Part shown: piece after piece, positions 49,599 to 59,500 of the stretch
How the letters are laid out: the number at the start of each line of letters is the position of its first letter
Position numbering within the stretch: the first letter of the stretch is position 1
NCBI RefSeq assembly: GCF_020026455.1
Contig: NZ_JAHHQJ010000006.1
Span: 1-64,000 of the forward strand
Direction: 5' to 3'
Source of the DNA: Alistipes sp.
Lineage (GTDB): Bacteria; Bacteroidota; Bacteroidia; Bacteroidales; Rikenellaceae
Length of the DNA stretch: 64,000 nt
Position numbers and translations under genes: made by a program
The notes under the pieces: generated by a model
Seen by the model: the letters and a program-made list of their open reading frames with translations, nothing else
Told to the model about the DNA's origin: nothing
Database searches by the model: none

Positions 49599-52445
49599 TT
49601 ATTTTATCTTGATCGACAGGGCTGCTCCGAAGAAGAACGTATTGGAATTCCGACGGATGTACCGCCCCGGATTCTTCCGGCTCTCCCAGATCGGCGTGCT
49701 GCGGAACATGTTGTTGGCGAAGAACGAGATGCGCATGAAGTCGCGGATCTCCTTCGTCACATTGACGTTCATGCAGAGGATCGGCGGCATCGCCCCTTCG
49801 CGCACGAGACGGCGGGAGTCGAGCGACGGGCGTATGTCGATGCGCTGGAACTCCGGCTCGTCGATCCGTGCCGGGTCGAAGTCGTGGACCCGGCCGTCGA
49901 GACGCGAGATGTACTTCACGGGGATCGAGTCATTGCCATAGGCGGTGTAGCTGCGCTCGTGCCACGTGATGCTGGCCGTGAGCGTCACGACGAAACCGAT
50001 GCGCGGGATATTGTGCGTCGCACGCAGGTTGGTCGCCGTGCGTGTCGCATGGTCGACCCGCGAGCCCGGTTCGAAGACTCCCATGTGGGGATAGCGCTCC
50101 TCGACTGTGCTGCCGCCCGGGCGGTTGTCGAACGTGTAGTAGTTCTTCCACGACTTGTACTTCGTCCACGAACCGTTGAGTCCGAACGAGGTGCGGATGG
50201 CGTCGATACGCCCGAAGTCGATGTCCAGTTCGACACCTTCGGACGCATAGGCCGAGAAGTTGGTCGGGATGCGATAGTTGAGCAGAATCTTGTCCGAAGA
50301 CTTGACGCTCAGCACCGGCATGTCGGTAGCATTCTCCGGTTTGGCCGCCTCGTACTGGATGTAGTCGACGCTCTTGAAGGTGTCGAAGGTCTGGCTCAGC
50401 ATGTAGCCGTTCTCGCAACGGTCGCGGAAATAGGTGACCGATCCGCGGACCTGACCGATCCGGAAGTCGGTGCCCACCTCCCACTTGCGGGTCTTCGAAA
50501 GCTCCAGATCGGGATTCTCGGCCGAATAGACGCGCGTCGTGGCGATCTGGAACTTTTGCGCGTCGGAGAAGCCGCTCTGCGCGCTGTTGTCGAAATTCAG
50601 GATGTCGAAATAGGCATTGTCGGAATGGAGATAGGCCAGCGAGGGCGTCTTGAAGGTGATGCCGTAGCCGCCGCGAATGCTCCAGTGGTCGGGAATCAGT
50701 TCGTAGGAGGCATTCAAGCGCGGAGCGAGGCCGCCTTTCTTCATGCCGAAGACCTTGTCGTAGCGGACACCGGCCGAGACGTCGAAGCGCCGCGCGAGGA
50801 TCTCCATCGCAAAGTTCTCCTCGAGGAACAGGCCCAGGTGATTCATGAACGGAACATCGCGGAAGGCGCGCTCACGCTGCGTGGCGAAGTTCTCGCCCAG
50901 CGCACGGTAGGGAGGATACTCCGGATCGAAGACCTTGCCCCGTCCGAGGTTGCCCGACGAACGGAAGTCGGCTCCGACGCTCAGCGAGTGACGCGTGGGC
51001 CCCAGGTCGCCCGAGAAGAGCGCCGAGACCTGGGCGTAGGTCGTGAGCTCCTTGCCGTAGAGGTTGTAGACTTCGGTATAGCTCGACGGAAGACGCCAGG
51101 CCTTGCCGCCGGCATCGGCTTCGGGAATATGGGTGATCTTCGTCCCGTCCGCGAGGTAAATGTCCCGGCCCGGGAAGCTCGAAAGGACCGCCCCGTCGGT
51201 CTTCGACGAGGAATAGGTCCAGTCGGCGTTCGAGCGCATGTCCTCGAAATAGGTCTTTTTATTGGTATAGTCGACCGAAACCGCATAGCGGAGCGCCTTG
51301 AACCAGCCGTTGTTGGCGTTGAAACTTCCGTTGGTGTTGAAGCGCAGACCCAGGTCGCGCTGGTTGGTCGTGCGCAGGTCGTTCTCGTCATCGGGGTTCG
51401 GCTCGCCCTTGTCCTTCGTGTAGAAGAAGTTCAGCGACGTATTGGTCGACCATTTCCCGATGAGGTTCGAGTAAGCCAGACGGCCCGTCACCCGGTTGTA
51501 GGTGTCGTATCCTTCGGTCATATCCTTCTGCGAGAAGGTGTAGTCCACGCCGTAGTTCAGGACCCCACCCCGAGACCCGAGTTTCACACCGTGGGACACG
51601 GAAGCCATGTAGACGTTGGGATTCAGGTCCATCTGGACCGAGAGCGGCGCGTGTCCGGCCGTGCTGTTGACGATCACGGCTCCCGAGGAGATGTCGCCGT
51701 AGCGCGCCGAGGCGATACCGCGGATTACCTCCACGGACTCGATGTTGCTGGTGGTGATCGTTCGCATGTCGATGCCCGAATTGGGGGTTGCGATGCTTGT
51801 GGCGGCAGCGGATCCGAGCGCCGTGGACATGGTCTGCATGTTGGCGTTGTTCGAAACGGGGGCTCCGTCCATAATGACGGCCGTACCGAAGCTCGAACCG
51901 TTGCGCACGGCGAAGGTGCTGGCGTTCTGGAGCGTGATCTCCGAAGAGGTCCGGGTTTCGGCACCCGGAAGCAGCGACATGACGTCGGCCAGCGAGGTGG
52001 CCTGGATGTGATCCATGGCCGATTTGGAGATCTTCGAGGCCGTGGAGGCGCCGGTCTTGGTCGACTCGGCCGAGACAACGACGTTTTTCAGGTAGAAAGA
52101 GGTGGCTTCGAGCTGGAATTCGAACTCTTCTTCAGCGGGGAGTGTGATCTCCTGCGAGAGGGTCTCGTAGCCCAGCGAGGAGATTTCGACCCGATAGTTT
52201 CCGGCATCGATCGACTTGATTTCGAATTGACCATTCACATCGGTGGCGGTAGCCAGGCCGACTTCGGGCAGCGAGACTACGGCATAGGCTAGGGGTACTT
52301 TCTCGGATTTGCCCCTCCCGTCGACGGATTCCATCGAATAGATCGTGCCGCGGAAGGTGGTCTTGGTCCGGTTCTGTGCCGACGCGGAGACCGCCCAGCA
52401 GAGCAGCAGGAACGATACAACTCTCAATCGGAAAAAATCCTTCAT
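49599..52445 (-). CDS. TonB-dependent outer-membrane receptor
   Basis: This 948-residue protein has a signal peptide at 1-23 (ASAQ). A carboxypeptidase-like regulatory domain follows (AVVSLPEVGLATATDVNGQF), then a TonB-box-like LKNVVVSAES. The plug domain covers about 120-270 (LADVMSLLPGAETR, VIMDGAPVSNNANM, VEVIRGIASARYGDISSGAV), and the barrel ends AALSIKIK. Unlike SusC proteins it has no SusD partner and is paired with DUF4876. It is the first gene of the six-gene minus-strand operon. The substrate is unknown; the downstream peptidases suggest peptides, a protein, or a protein-bound cofactor. Confidence 0.92.
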   Translation of the reverse strand: MKDFFRLRVVSFLLLCWAVSASAQNRTKTTFRGTIYSMESVDGRGKSEKVPLAYAVVSLPEVGLATATDVNGQFEIKSIDAGNYRVEISSLGYETLSQEITLPAEEEFEFQLEATSFYLKNVVVSAESTKTGASTASKISKSAMDHIQATSLADVMSLLPGAETRTSSEITLQNASTFAVRNGSSFGTAVIMDGAPVSNNANMQTMSTALGSAAATSIATPNSGIDMRTITTSNIESVEVIRGIASARYGDISSGAVIVNSTAGHAPLSVQMDLNPNVYMASVSHGVKLGSRGGVLNYGVDYTFSQKDMTEGYDTYNRVTGRLAYSNLIGKWSTNTSLNFFYTKDKGEPNPDDENDLRTTNQRDLGLRFNTNGSFNANNGWFKALRYAVSVDYTNKKTYFEDMRSNADWTYSSSKTDGAVLSSFPGRDIYLADGTKITHIPEADAGGKAWRLPSSYTEVYNLYGKELTTYAQVSALFSGDLGPTRHSLSVGADFRSSGNLGRGKVFDPEYPPYRALGENFATQRERAFRDVPFMNHLGLFLEENFAMEILARRFDVSAGVRYDKVFGMKKGGLAPRLNASYELIPDHWSIRGGYGITFKTPSLAYLHSDNAYFDILNFDNSAQSGFSDAQKFQIATTRVYSAENPDLELSKTRKWEVGTDFRIGQVRGSVTYFRDRCENGYMLSQTFDTFKSVDYIQYEAAKPENATDMPVLSVKSSDKILLNYRIPTNFSAYASEGVELDIDFGRIDAIRTSFGLNGSWTKYKSWKNYYTFDNRPGGSTVEERYPHMGVFEPGSRVDHATRTATNLRATHNIPRIGFVVTLTASITWHERSYTAYGNDSIPVKYISRLDGRVHDFDPARIDEPEFQRIDIRPSLDSRRLVREGAMPPILCMNVNVTKEIRDFMRISFFANNMFRSTPIWESRKNPGRYIRRNSNTFFFGAALSIKIK

Positions 52446-52596
52446 AAGCGGAATGTTTTGGGTTAATTACTGTTATTGGTATATGCTTCTTGTCGATTTG
52501 CGGTCCGAACGGACTTCGCCAAAAGGGGCAAGCTGGAGCAAATCGGCGTCGAAGTTAAAAAGATTTCAAAGAAAAAAAATCGGCACCCCCTCAAAT

Positions 52597-52612
52597 TACC
52601 TACTTTTAGGTA
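52597..52612. promoter_or_regulatory. Inverted repeat upstream of the receptor operon
   Basis: TACCTACTTTTAGGTA is a TACCTA/TAGGTA palindrome with a 4-bp spacer, about 150 bp upstream of the receptor start. Nearby on the minus strand a -7-like TAACTTCG is seen. It may be an operator. Confidence 0.4.
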
Positions 52613-52766
52613 TGCCTCCCGGGAAGGAGGGGCCGTGGCTCCCCCCCCCTCCCCGGGCATCCCGGCGCATTCAGGCGCCCTGCAAAACCCGCAGAATCCG
52701 TCGGCTTGTGTGCCGATCGCTTCGTCGGCCTCGCTTTTTGAGACGGTTCATATCAAGGGAGGCGGA

Positions 52767-53687
52767 TTACCAACAGATCCGGGCAGACAACATCCATGTT
52801 TTATGCATGACCGAGTGCCGGGATGCCAGCAGATAGCCCAGATCAAAGGCAAAATAGCGCCATTGCAGACCGGTACCGACGGAACCGTAGCGCAGGTCGC
52901 TCCAACGATAGCCTCCGCGAAAAGCGAGTGCTCTGAAAAGCTCGTACTCCAGCCCCACGCATCCGCCCAACGACTGGAATTTCGTACTGACCAGATCGGC
53001 CGTTACCGTGATCCGATGATTCCCGGACGGGGAAAAATCCATATTTCCTCCCACCCGCAACTCCCACGGCAGGCTGACCTTTTCAGAATTCCAGCACCCG
53101 AGGTTCGAAACCTGCATGCCTGCCGCCAAAACAACGCTCCCGGAACAGGCGTGCCGATACAACAGGCCGGCATCCAGAACAACGGAGTGCATCGCATGAC
53201 CGGAACCGGGATACGAAGACAGATAACGGCACGTAACGGATCCGGAGAAATTGCGGACAATGACCCGGGCGTAAGAGAGATCAAAAGCCATATCGCGAGG
53301 ATCCAAAGAGCCCAACACGTTGCCTTGATCATCGATCCATTCCGATTCGGGATGCGAAAGATAGCGATACGATACAGCCAGGGCCTGTTTGCGGTCCAGA
53401 TTCAGGCAAGCCGTCGCAACATGCAAATTCTGACCGGATTGCAAGGACGCCATCCAGGGCATATAGCCGTAGCCGATCCCGACCCGGCCATCGAGAAAGA
53501 CAAGCTGGGCCGGGTTGCGCAAGGCCGAGAAGGAATCGCCCGGGAGCGCCGCCTTCGCGCCGCCAAGCGCCAGACTGCGGGCATCCGAAGGGATCGTCAC
53601 GAACAAGGCCGAAGACTGCGACCTGACGACAATCGGGAAAAACAGGAGAATCACCAAAACCGGAATTCTCGAAAAGAAAGCTTTCAT
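52767..53687 (-). CDS. PorV/PorQ-like T9SS outer-membrane protein
   Basis: This 306-residue protein has a signal peptide at about 1-23 (RSQS). The N-terminal signature SDARSLALGGAKAALPGDSF followed by SALRNPAQL matches the PorV/PorQ family, beta-barrels that hand type IX secretion substrates to the attachment complex. The remaining chain is strand-rich (GVGLQWRYFAFDLGYLLAS). It lies 5 bp after a T9SS-tailed peptidase gene, so it may be a dedicated shuttle. It is shorter than the PorV of classical systems (about 390 residues), fitting PorQ-like members better. Confidence 0.75.
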   Translation of the reverse strand: MKAFFSRIPVLVILLFFPIVVRSQSSALFVTIPSDARSLALGGAKAALPGDSFSALRNPAQLVFLDGRVGIGYGYMPWMASLQSGQNLHVATACLNLDRKQALAVSYRYLSHPESEWIDDQGNVLGSLDPRDMAFDLSYARVIVRNFSGSVTCRYLSSYPGSGHAMHSVVLDAGLLYRHACSGSVVLAAGMQVSNLGCWNSEKVSLPWELRVGGNMDFSPSGNHRITVTADLVSTKFQSLGGCVGLEYELFRALAFRGGYRWSDLRYGSVGTGLQWRYFAFDLGYLLASRHSVMHKTWMLSARICW

Positions 53688-53692
53688 CCTGC

Positions 53693-56401
53693 CTACTGCT
53701 TAACGATGGAACGAACAAAAGAGAGATTGCCGGAGCGAATCCGGATGGTGTAAGTGCCTTTGCCGAGCGACGAAAGATTCAGTTCGGCAGGACGCGTCGG
53801 AGCAATTTCCGCCTTGCAGGCAAGCACCTCAACTCCCGTCACGTCGTAAACGGACACCTGGATTTCGCCCTCCACATCCCGGCCCATACGGATCTTCAGC
53901 AGATCTTTCACCGGATTGGGATACAGATCCAGTTCGCGCGAGTCGTCCCGACACAAGACCGTAAACGAATCCTGCGCTCCGAGCCCGTCCTCATCCATTG
54001 CCCGGACGGTGATTTGCGAAACCCCATAACGCAGCGGCATGATCCGGTAACCGCCGTTCCACGGCCGGAGGTGGAGCATATCGCGGTCGTAGTCGATCCG
54101 GTATTCAAGCGTCTCGGGAATCTCGTCGGCAAATCCCGCCGAAGGCATGAAATCCGTCACCTCATCAAGCGAACCCAGATAGACCGGCGTAAAGCCTTGT
54201 ACGAGCCGAGGGGGCTGATTGGGCTGCAGCTCAAACCGAAAGTCGGCACAGGCCGACGCTCCGAAACTGTCCGAGACCGTGATCTTCGCCGTGTATGTAC
54301 CCGGATTGCGTTTATAGTTGAAGACCGACAACAACAGGCGGTTCCCGTCCTTCGACGGAGTGATGCTCCCCGACGGATCTTCCAATTCGAACGTAAAGCC
54401 GAAGCTGTCCGGATCGTTTACCAGAAACGAGACCACCCGGGTCGTATTGTAGGGTATCCGGGGATCCTGCGCATCTTCGGCCTCAAGGACAGGGGGCTGG
54501 TTGGCAGGGGTGCCGAACGATATCGACTTGACTTCGGAGCGGTTGCCCCACGGATCCACGGCAAAGATCGCCACCGTATAGCGGGTCTGCTCGGCAATCC
54601 CGGTCAGGGTATGCGACATGGGATCCCCCTTCGTCTTTCCCCGTGCCGGGACCTCAACCAGGAAGGTATCGTCGGACAGGTGATCGGGATCGGGATGATT
54701 CAGAGTTCCCACACGCCACAGGATGATGAAAGATGTCGCGGAGCCGTCATCCTCATCGGCCGGAACGCTCCATTTCAACTCCACTTCGCCGACCGTATTG
54801 CTGTGCGTAAGGTCCGATACGGGATCGGGGGCAATCCCGTGATCCGTGGACAAGGTCAGATAGGCATCGATGAGTCCCGATCCAAGCATCCCCTCATAAC
54901 CCGGATTGCAGGTCTCGACCGGCCGGGCCTTCCGCTCCAGATAGGCGCGCAGCTTATCCGGAGTGAACCCCGCTCCCCCATGTTTCGAGACGGCCAGGGC
55001 CGCAACCCCCGAAACATGCGGACATGCCATGGAAGTACCCTGCATATAGCCGTATGCATTGCCGGGCAGCGTGCTGTATACCGCACATTCGTCGGAATAG
55101 CGCCCTTTGTCGCGAAAAGTCCCGCCCGGGGCCGCCACATCCACCCAGTCCGCATAATTCGAGTACCAGCTCTTCCTGTAATCCGGAGCAAGCGCACATA
55201 CGGCCACGACTTTTTCATAACAGGCCGGATAACTCTTGTAATTCCGATTGTCATTCCCGGCTGCGAAGATCACGATTCCACCCTTCATCGGGCCGACCTG
55301 GTTCCCCGCCTCATCGACTCCCGCATATTTGATAAAATAATCGATCGCATCCCTGGTAACCTCCGGCATCTGGAACACATTCAAATAGCCCCAGCTGTTC
55401 TGACTGATGACTGCCCCGGCATCCGCTCCGTATTTTATCGCCGCAACCTCGTCCCCGTTGTCATTCCGGTTCTCCGAGAACATCTGGCAACTGATCAATC
55501 GGACTCCCGAATGGTCTCCGCGCCCTCCGGCAATCCCGCAGACGCCGATCCCATTGTTGTTTTCAGCACCGATGGTCCCGGCCACATGCGTCCCGTGCTC
55601 AACGGGAGTAATCCGGGCGGTACCGTAGGGCGCATCGAAGGTATGAATGAAATTCCACCCATACAGGTCATCGACATATCCATTGTCGTCGTCATCCACC
55701 CCCTCGACGCCGTTCAGTTCGGCCCAATTGCCGACATTCCCGGCCAAATCCTCATGTTTGTAGTCAATTCCGCCATCCACCACGGCAACAACGACCTCAT
55801 TGCTTCCCGTCGTGACCTCCCAGGCCCGAAACAGATCGATATCGGCTCCGGGCAGGGCATCCTCCAACGATCCGTCGTTATAATAGTGCCACTGCCTGGC
55901 AAGACCCGGATCATTGACGGGAAACGGTCCGCTCCCCAGAACGGGATTCCGGGGCGCAGCCGCCACAACCGACACGTCACAATCGATGTGACGGGCCGCA
56001 TACACCGGTTCGACCTTATCAATACAGGGCAAATCGACCAGACCGGACGAGGCTCTCGTAAGCGGAGTTTTGTCGGAGAAACGGATATCGTACCACAGAT
56101 GGAGTCCCTCCCGACGTGTCCGTTCCTCAAAACGTCCGGCAGGAGGAAACACCCGCTGCATCTGCTCGACTCCAAGGTCGTGAAGCGCCGCATCCAGCAC
56201 CGAATCGCCCGTATGAAGGCCGCTGCGCGTCGCAAGAATCCGCTCCGGCTCCATGTCCGGGCGGAACTTGATGCGCAACCGTCCCGAATGGCTGTTCGTT
56301 GTTGCAGGAGGTTCGATCGCAACCTCGCTCTGCGTAAAATCTTCGGCCGTACATGCCGCAAAAAGCGACAAGGCGCAAAGAATGGCAATGAAACGAAACA
56401 T
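53693..56401 (-). CDS. Subtilisin-family (S8) peptidase with T9SS C-terminal signal
   Basis: The protein has 902 residues. The catalytic triad is D209 (AVVDGGID), H269 (VEHGTHVAG) and S457 (GTSMACPH), with the oxyanion Asn in AAGNDN. A fibronectin type III domain follows (about 525-630), then Ig/cadherin-like domains. A type A sorting domain comes last (ELDLYPNPVKDLLKIRMG to the C-terminal KQ). The N-terminus MFRFIAILCALSLFAACTAE reads as a lipoprotein signal (Cys 17), an odd combination with a T9SS tail. A prodomain lies between. It is first of a two-gene unit with the PorV-like gene. Confidence 0.92.
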   Translation of the reverse strand: MFRFIAILCALSLFAACTAEDFTQSEVAIEPPATTNSHSGRLRIKFRPDMEPERILATRSGLHTGDSVLDAALHDLGVEQMQRVFPPAGRFEERTRREGLHLWYDIRFSDKTPLTRASSGLVDLPCIDKVEPVYAARHIDCDVSVVAAAPRNPVLGSGPFPVNDPGLARQWHYYNDGSLEDALPGADIDLFRAWEVTTGSNEVVVAVVDGGIDYKHEDLAGNVGNWAELNGVEGVDDDDNGYVDDLYGWNFIHTFDAPYGTARITPVEHGTHVAGTIGAENNNGIGVCGIAGGRGDHSGVRLISCQMFSENRNDNGDEVAAIKYGADAGAVISQNSWGYLNVFQMPEVTRDAIDYFIKYAGVDEAGNQVGPMKGGIVIFAAGNDNRNYKSYPACYEKVVAVCALAPDYRKSWYSNYADWVDVAAPGGTFRDKGRYSDECAVYSTLPGNAYGYMQGTSMACPHVSGVAALAVSKHGGAGFTPDKLRAYLERKARPVETCNPGYEGMLGSGLIDAYLTLSTDHGIAPDPVSDLTHSNTVGEVELKWSVPADEDDGSATSFIILWRVGTLNHPDPDHLSDDTFLVEVPARGKTKGDPMSHTLTGIAEQTRYTVAIFAVDPWGNRSEVKSISFGTPANQPPVLEAEDAQDPRIPYNTTRVVSFLVNDPDSFGFTFELEDPSGSITPSKDGNRLLLSVFNYKRNPGTYTAKITVSDSFGASACADFRFELQPNQPPRLVQGFTPVYLGSLDEVTDFMPSAGFADEIPETLEYRIDYDRDMLHLRPWNGGYRIMPLRYGVSQITVRAMDEDGLGAQDSFTVLCRDDSRELDLYPNPVKDLLKIRMGRDVEGEIQVSVYDVTGVEVLACKAEIAPTRPAELNLSSLGKGTYTIRIRSGNLSFVRSIVKQ

Positions 56402-56422
56402 AAAAGTTCAGATTTAAGGCCT

Positions 56423-56533
56423 CAAAGTTAAGTCTTCCAGATCGAAATAAAACCCCAACAAATAGGTATATTTCGCAATTGTCGATTCAGTATTTTTGGC
56501 GATTGAAACGCACGGCCGACCAAACTATCTTTG
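56423..56533. promoter_or_regulatory. Divergent promoters of peptidase and SusC operons
   Basis: On the plus strand, TTG at 56503-56505 and TATCTTTG at 56526-56533 are 20 bp apart, setting the SusC start downstream. On the minus strand, the complement of 56423-56430 reads TAACTTTG, a -7 box 22 bp before the peptidase ATG. The 10-mer ATACCTATTT (complement of 56460-56469) lies between them and recurs at 39656-39665. Confidence 0.6.
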
Positions 56534-56553
56534 CCGCAAAATTTTTCTCGCAC

Positions 56554-59500
56554 ATGCTACGTGCCAACATGGGGATGGAGGGATTATTGCGTAAAACAGG
56601 CTGCTTCCTGCTTGTTCTGTCGGTCATCCTGTCCGTCGTACAGACTACCGCCCAAACACCGGGAAAACAGTTCAAACTCGGCGGCCAGGTCCTCGACGAG
56701 TCGGACCATCCGGTCGCCGGAGCCAACATCGTCGCCTGCGACCGAAGCGGAACCCCTCATGGAACAATAGCCGATGCACAAGGAAACTTCACGTTTGACT
56801 GCCCCCAGGGAGCCACGGAATTTCAGGTCCGCATGTTGGGCTACCAGCCGTTTCGGCAGACGATCGACCGGGCGAAGAACCATTATGAAATAAGGTTGAA
56901 GCCCGCCGTGGAGCAGGTGTCCGATGTGGTTGTAACCGGCTATATCGACAAGAAGAAAGAGAGCTATACGGGATCAAGCCATACGGTCAGACGTCAGGAG
57001 ATCGAGGAAATGGTCCACACGAACGTCTTGAACATCATCCAGCTGCGCACCCCGGGTTTCGGACTCTTCGACGACATCGCCAACGGCTCCGATCCCAACC
57101 ACATCCCCGACATGGTCCTGCGGGGACGAAGCAGCTTTATCGAAGGCGACCAGACCAACGTCCCGCTGTTCATCCTCGACGGTACGGAGGTCGACATCGG
57201 ATATGTTTTCGACATACCGGCCGATGACATCGAATCCATAACGGTTTTGAAAGACGCTGCCGCAACCTCGTTTTACGGCTCCAAAGCCGCCAACGGCGTA
57301 GTGGTGATCACGACGCGCCCCACGCAGTTCGGACGCCTGCAGGTCAATTACACGGGGAATTTCCAGGTCAGCGTTCCCGACCTGTCGGACTACCGTCTGC
57401 TCGATGCGGGCGAGAAACTCGAATACGAACGTCTGGCCGGTCTGTACGGCGACTTTTCGGGAAGTTCAAGCAGCGACGTCGACAAGCAGAAGACCTATTA
57501 TGAACGGCTCGAAAGGGTCAACGCCGGAGTCAATACCGACTGGATGCGACAAGCCCTGCGAACCGGGCTGAACCACATTCACAGTCTGAACCTCTCGGGC
57601 GGAAGCCGGGATTTCCGATACAACGTATCGGGCAGCTACAACGCCACGACCGGAGTCATGGACAAATCCGACAAAACCACGGCGTCCCTGCGCATCAACC
57701 TGACCTACGGCAATCTGGAAAAGTTGTTTTTTCAGAACATCATGTCGGTGAGCCGCAACGCCTCGAACGATGTGCCTTACGGCAGCTTCTCGGACTATGC
57801 CAGACTGAATCCCTACGATGCACCCTATCTCGAAGACCGGTCGCTGAACAACAACCTGGCCTTCAACGCCGCCAACCCGCTCTACGAGAAGCGGCTGAAC
57901 AGCTATATCCGAAATGCCTCGGGATATTTCATCGACACGTTCCGCATCCGCTGGAACATACGCCCCTCCCTGCGGGTGGAAACCTCGATCTCGTATGTCA
58001 GATCGACCACCGAGGGCGAAACCTTCCATTCGCCGCTATCCAAGCGATTCTACGATCGGGATGCGGCCAAACGGGGCAGTTTCAGCGTGGCCAACGGAAC
58101 AAACAACACCCTGTCCGGCAATGCATTCATCGTATGGAACATTCCGTGCGGCGCGTCGGACGACGGACTGCTGTCCATGACCGCCGGGGTCAACATCGAA
58201 TCGTCGCGGTCTGAAAGTCATTCGTTCGAGGCCCTGGGCGTCCTTTCCGACAAACTGGAACATCCGTCCATGGCAATCGGCTATGCGGAAAGCGGACGCC
58301 CCGGCGGAAGCGAGGAGCTTTCCCGGATGTTAGGCGGATTTTTCAGCGCCAATTACAGTTGGAAAAACCGCTACTTCATCGATGCTTCATTCCGATACGA
58401 AGGGTCCTCGAAATTCGGGGCCGACAACAAATTTGCCCCGTTCGGTGCGATCGGCATCGGATGGAACCTCCATCGCGAGCGTTTTTTCGAATCATCCCCC
58501 TTCTCGCTGTTCAAACTCAGAGCCAGCATCGGACTGGTGGGCAACGCGGGCTTCAATGCCTATCAGGCACAACTGGCCTATCGCTACGACGCCGGACTGC
58601 TCTACAACGGCAGCATAGGGGCCGTCCCCGTATCGATGGTGAATCCGAGGCTGAAGTGGGAGCGGAGCATCAAACGGAACATAGGTCTGGATATCGGCTT
58701 GTGGCAGGATCGCATCAACGGAAGCATCGACATCTATTACGACACGACCAACAATCTGGTCATGGCCATCGCAAAACCCGACCACATCGGATTCCCCAAT
58801 GCCATGGAGAACCTCGGCAAGATCCGCAACAGCGGTATTGAAATCTCCGTGAGAGGCAATCTGTTCCGGAAAAAAGACGCGAGTCTGAATCTCTATGCCA
58901 ACATGAGCCACAACCGGAACCGCATCGTGGCCATCAGCGATTATTTGAAAAACAAGAATAAGGAAAACGAGGCGAATGCCACTTCGTCGCTGCCCGCAGC
59001 CTTTTACGAAGAAGGCGAATCCATGACGGCACTGAAGGTCATGCGCTCGGCAGGAATCAATCCGGCCAACGGTCGGGAAGTCTTCATCACCCGCGAGGGC
59101 CGGCTGACCTACGAGTACGACTATCGGGACAAGCAGGTTGTCGGGGATACGGCTCCCAAAGTCCAGGGTGCGATAGGCCTCTCGTTCGATCTCTACGCCT
59201 TCAATCTCTCCGTAAGTCTGGGATACAGACTCGGCGCAACGGTATACAATCAGACCCTGGCCACCAAAGTCGAGGGAGCGGATCCGACGGCCAATGCGGA
59301 CCGGAGGGTTTTTCACGACCGATGGAAGGCCCCCGGAGACCGCGCCCGCTACAAAAACATAGCCAACCGGGAGACGACTCCCCCAACCGACCGCTTCATT
59401 GCGACCGAATATGCTCTCGAAGGCTCTTCAATGAAGTTGTCGTATCTCCTCCCGAAGCATTTTTGCCGCCGAATCGGCCTGCGGCAAATACGCATCGCCG

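Noticed and set aside
49884..52292. 802-codon open frame opposite the TonB receptor
   Set aside because: Antisense shadow of a clear receptor gene; no domain or start context.
54014..56431. 805-codon open frame opposite the S8 peptidase
   Set aside because: The minus strand encodes a complete subtilisin triad and sorting tail; the plus frame is low-complexity Arg/Gly/Ile-rich.
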